Source: Tenrec ecaudatus (lineage: Eukaryota; Chordata; Mammalia; Afrosoricida; Tenrecidae). From it: a DNA stretch of 64,000 nt. Each line of letters starts with the position of its first letter. The first letter of the stretch is position 1. The notes under the pieces are model-generated. The model ran no database searches. It was not told the DNA's origin and saw only the letters and a list, made by a program, of their open reading frames with translations. The translations under genes and the position numbers were made by a program. Positions 61,470 to 64,000 of the stretch are shown here, piece after piece. The stretch is from assembly GCF_050624435.1 (NCBI RefSeq), contig NC_134537.1, positions 123,059,586 through 123,123,585 on the forward strand. The letters run 5' to 3'.

Positions 61470-61900
61470 AATCCCACTGCCAGTGACACGATTCTGCCTC
61501 AGAGGACCGCTAAGAGATAGGGTGGAACTGCGATTTTTGGTTTCTGGACCATGATTCTTTCTCCCTTAGAAAACTTCACCTTTCTCCCTAAAAGTGACTG
61601 TTGTGTCCAAGCGGCTGACCACGCAACCAGTTAGCAGTTCAATCCTTAACCCACTGGTCCACCAAGGCTCTTGATTAAGAGCTTTTCACTCACTGACTGT
61701 CATCAAGTCAATTCTGACTAAGTGACCCTGTAGGACAGGGTGGAACTGCCCCATGGGTCTCCAGGACTGTCACTCATCCTGGGAGTAGAAAGCCTCAGGG
61801 AGCAGAAAACCTCCGCTTCCTCCCATGGAGCAGCTGGGGGGCTCAGAGTGCTGGCCTTGCCCAGTGCATCACCCACCACACTGCCAGGCCTCTTCTGACT
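61470..61900 (-). repeat. Two AfroSINEs (antisense)
   Basis: The first (61470-61670) ends 'tggtccaccaaggctcttg'. The second (61675-61900) reads 'gtcatcaagtcaattctgac' to 'accacactgccaggcctc'. Confidence 0.8.
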
Positions 61901-62604
61901 AAAGGATGGCAACTAAGAGTCACAATACTGTGTTCTGTGTCATGGGATTCTAGGCGATCTCTTCTTTCTGATTTGCACTTGGGTCTGCTTGAATTCGTTA
62001 TTTTAGGATCTAGAAACGTCATGATATCTTCCCTTCATTGGTCCAGACCTTACTTCGAATTCCTTTTTAATCTCTCTGGGATGAACCTTGCAGACTACCA
62101 AGAGTTTAACTACCATTTTCTTCCCAATACAAATGCAAAACTAAGCAAGGTGCCCATAGATTCGCTGACTCCCCTCTTACTGGAGGTGGGATTGGCTCCA
62201 GGCCCACCCAGAACCAGTGTTGCTCAAGGGATGAGGGCCAGATGGGGACAACAATGCCATAGTTTACAGCCATCTCTGGAACATCCAGAAAACTTATGTT
62301 CCAAAGGAAAAGATAAACTTCTTTTTTCTAACTACTTCCCTTCAGACAGAAATTCTCAACCCAGGGTAGCAACAAATCATAACTCTTACCTTCACTCGAG
62401 ACATTGAAAGCTGATTTATGTTCTTTGATGAAACTGATACAGAGTAACCAAATAAGCTAATGTGCAGATGGTGAGGAATGTATGTTGGAAAATTGGCAAA
62501 TCGTCACAGATCTCGATTCTCTCTTCTAAGGAGGAACATACAGCTCTTTCTCGTATGTTGCTTATGGGACAAGCTACAATCAGTTACTTCAATTTTTTCC
62601 TATA

Positions 62605-62705
62605 AGCCAAAGCAACCCCATTAGCACCAAGTTGATTCCAACCCCCATGATAAAGGGGGAGTTTCGCAGAGGCTATAAAGTCCTTTATCTGGGGCCTCCA
62701 TTTCA
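62605..62705 (-). repeat. AfroSINE fragment (antisense)
   Basis: Reads 'cattagcaccaagttgattc' and 'gcagaggctataaagtcctt'. Short and diverged. Confidence 0.55.
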
Positions 62706-63042
62706 CAAGGATTCCTCATTTGTGTGTGGGATATCTATGGCTGTAGTTCATATCCCAGAAACAAAGATATTTGGATTTTTGAGAGTTTGAGGTTTGGTGT
62801 GGCAAGTGAGAGGCTTATTCTAAAACTAAAAACACTTTAGCAACCTCTAGCAGATATTTTAAGCAAAGAGAGAATAATTTCTTATGTGACAAGCAGTGGG
62901 TTCTTTCTAATGTCAATAACCAAAGTTCTCATCTCTTTGTCTCATTATCCTAGAAATTGGGGTGACTGCTTTGGGGTACACATGCTTAAGACTGTAACAT
63001 AAGAATTAAGTCACATGATGGTCTTTCCCTTTTGTGTTTCAG

Positions 63043-63098
63043 AATGTGGCTACAGAGCAGAATCAGAAAGTCAAGTCCAACCACGATCAGCATTGAAA
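63043..63098 (+). CDS. CCDC110: CCDC110 coding exon 3
   Basis: Encodes residues 39-57, ECGYRAESESQVQPRSALK, equivalent to the human YGCIAESENQIQPQSALK region. The acceptor is 'tttgtgtttcag' and the donor gtgggt, leaving phase 0. Confidence 0.88.
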
Positions 63099-63127
63099 GT
63101 GGGTATAATCTATCTTATTGTCACTAA

Positions 63128-63342
63128 AAATCTGTGCAAAGGACACCACGCTTAGTAAAGTAAACAGGCAGCAAAGAAGGAGAAGACCTTCAAGGAGATG
63201 CATGGACACTGTGGCTGCAACAACGGGCTCAAGAATAGGAATCATTGGAAGGATGGTGCAGGATGGGGCAGTGTTTCACTCTGTTGTGCTTAAGGTCGCT
63301 ATGGGTTGGATCTGACTCGATGGCACCTAACAACAACAAATG
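63128..63342 (+). mobile_element. RTE LINE 3' end (sense) in CCDC110 intron 3
   Basis: Reads 'agaccttcaaggagatgcat', 'gacactgtggctgcaacaac', 'ggtgcaggatggggcagtgt' and ends 'tggcacctaacaacaacaaa'. It starts only 29 bases after exon 3. Confidence 0.9.
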
Positions 63343-63552
63343 CATATGCTTCTCCATTTTATCCCCAGAAAACTCTTCATGGAAATCCATTGGAGAGGTA
63401 GCAAGAATGACTAAGAGTCACCTGGCATTCAGATGGTCCTTTCTAAACAACAAAGAGGCCACTTTGAGGGATATTAAAAAGTCATAAGCATTCAAGTGAT
63501 GCATACCAACCTAAAACTATTCAATCTTGCACTTTGTTTAATTTTCTTATAG

Positions 63553-63618
63553 GCTCTTCAACATCAATTGGAATCATTTCAGGCTCTCCGAATACAGACT
63601 TTGCAGAATGTTAGCATG
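63553..63618 (+). CDS. CCDC110: CCDC110 coding exon 4 (gene continues beyond the window)
   Basis: Encodes residues 58-79, [20 protein letters not shown] then SM, closely matching the human [21 protein letters not shown] segment. It is a phase 0-0 exon of 66 bases with acceptor 'ttttcttatag' and donor gtatgt. Leucine and glutamine spacing suggests the start of a coiled coil. No further CCDC110 exon is visible up to 64000, so most of the protein lies outside. Confidence 0.9.
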
Positions 63619-64000
63619 GTATGTTGTTTTAATGTACACATGGGAATAAATCAAATATCACCCTATTCTTATAAGCAGATCCCACTGACCAGTTGATTAA
63701 TTTTGATTGTTATCTAAGAGAAACCACAACATATTTCAGGCTCAACATTGGTTTTGAGAAAACCATGCCCTTCTCTCTGTTAGGCTTGTATTTAGATGTG
63801 AGCCCCACAGAAGTAGAGCTCCTCAAATTGTTCAAAGACACCTTCAAAATCCTATCAAATATCATCTACAAAGAAGTACTCTTTCATTACAAGTGCTAGA
63901 AAGCCCATGTCAATATGGCTTCAGAAAAAAATATATAATTCATTGGCTCAAGTAACTGAGTGATGATACACTTGAGACAGTCTCACCCAGATGATCAATA

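Larger units (their letters stand above)
55140..63042 (+). other. CCDC110: CCDC110 intron 2
   Basis: 7.9 kb, filled largely by AfroSINEs, a tRNA-Gly-like element head, an L1-like segment, a solo LTR and an antisense RTE. Stretches 60150-61465 and 61905-62600 are AT-rich and show nothing I recognise. Confidence 0.8.

Noticed and set aside
1-64000. CRISPR array, bacterial operon or viral gene cluster
   Set aside because: The window is unmistakably mammalian: spliced genes, MIR, L2, L1, AfroSINE and RTE repeats. The regularly recurring words are interspersed retroelements, not spaced direct repeats.

Overview
This is nuclear DNA from a placental mammal, on the evidence a tenrec (Afrotheria, close to Echinops telfairi). 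The afrotherian signal comes from dozens of AfroSINE copies and BovB-like RTE LINE fragments whose 3' ends read 'ggcacctaacaacaacaa'. Three short SPIN (Space Invaders) hAT transposon copies narrow this to tenrec, because tenrecs are the afrotherians from which SPIN was described. The species call is an inference from repeat content. The gene order PDLIM3 then CCDC110, on one strand, matches my recollection of human 4q35.1.

Layout. Positions 1-14000 are intergenic DNA upstream of PDLIM3 and contain only repeats (old L1, L2 and MIR fragments, AfroSINEs, an L1-like 3'-region family, a mariner relic and a rearranged RTE). From 13900 to 46400 lies a complete PDLIM3 (ALP) gene on the + strand. It has a CpG-rich promoter with a perfect CRE palindrome, nine coding exons with intact reading frame and GT-AG introns, a LIM-encoding last exon and an AATAAA at 46381. 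Exon 4, and the exon 5 + exon 6 pair, are the known mutually exclusive smooth-muscle and striated-muscle alternatives. Each alternative carries its own ZM motif, giving predicted proteins of 317 and 365 residues. Positions 46400-54400 are a repeat-rich intergenic spacer. A CpG island at 54440-54960 starts CCDC110, a germline-biased coiled-coil gene, of which the first four coding exons (79 residues) are in the window. The bulk of CCDC110 lies beyond 64000.

PDLIM3 makes a Z-disc/actin-cytoskeleton adaptor in which a PDZ domain and a ZM region bind alpha-actinin and a C-terminal LIM finger adds further contacts. CCDC110 is an unrelated tandem neighbour. No prokaryotic or viral gene cluster is present. 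The most informative material is the layered transposon stratigraphy (SPIN inside AfroSINE inside RTE; L1-like inside LTR; a 5'-inverted L1-like insertion inside an AfroSINE) and the sequence elements around the alternatively spliced PDLIM3 exons. All family names rest on pattern recognition without a search. Boundaries of diverged repeats are approximate, typically within 10-30 bases.
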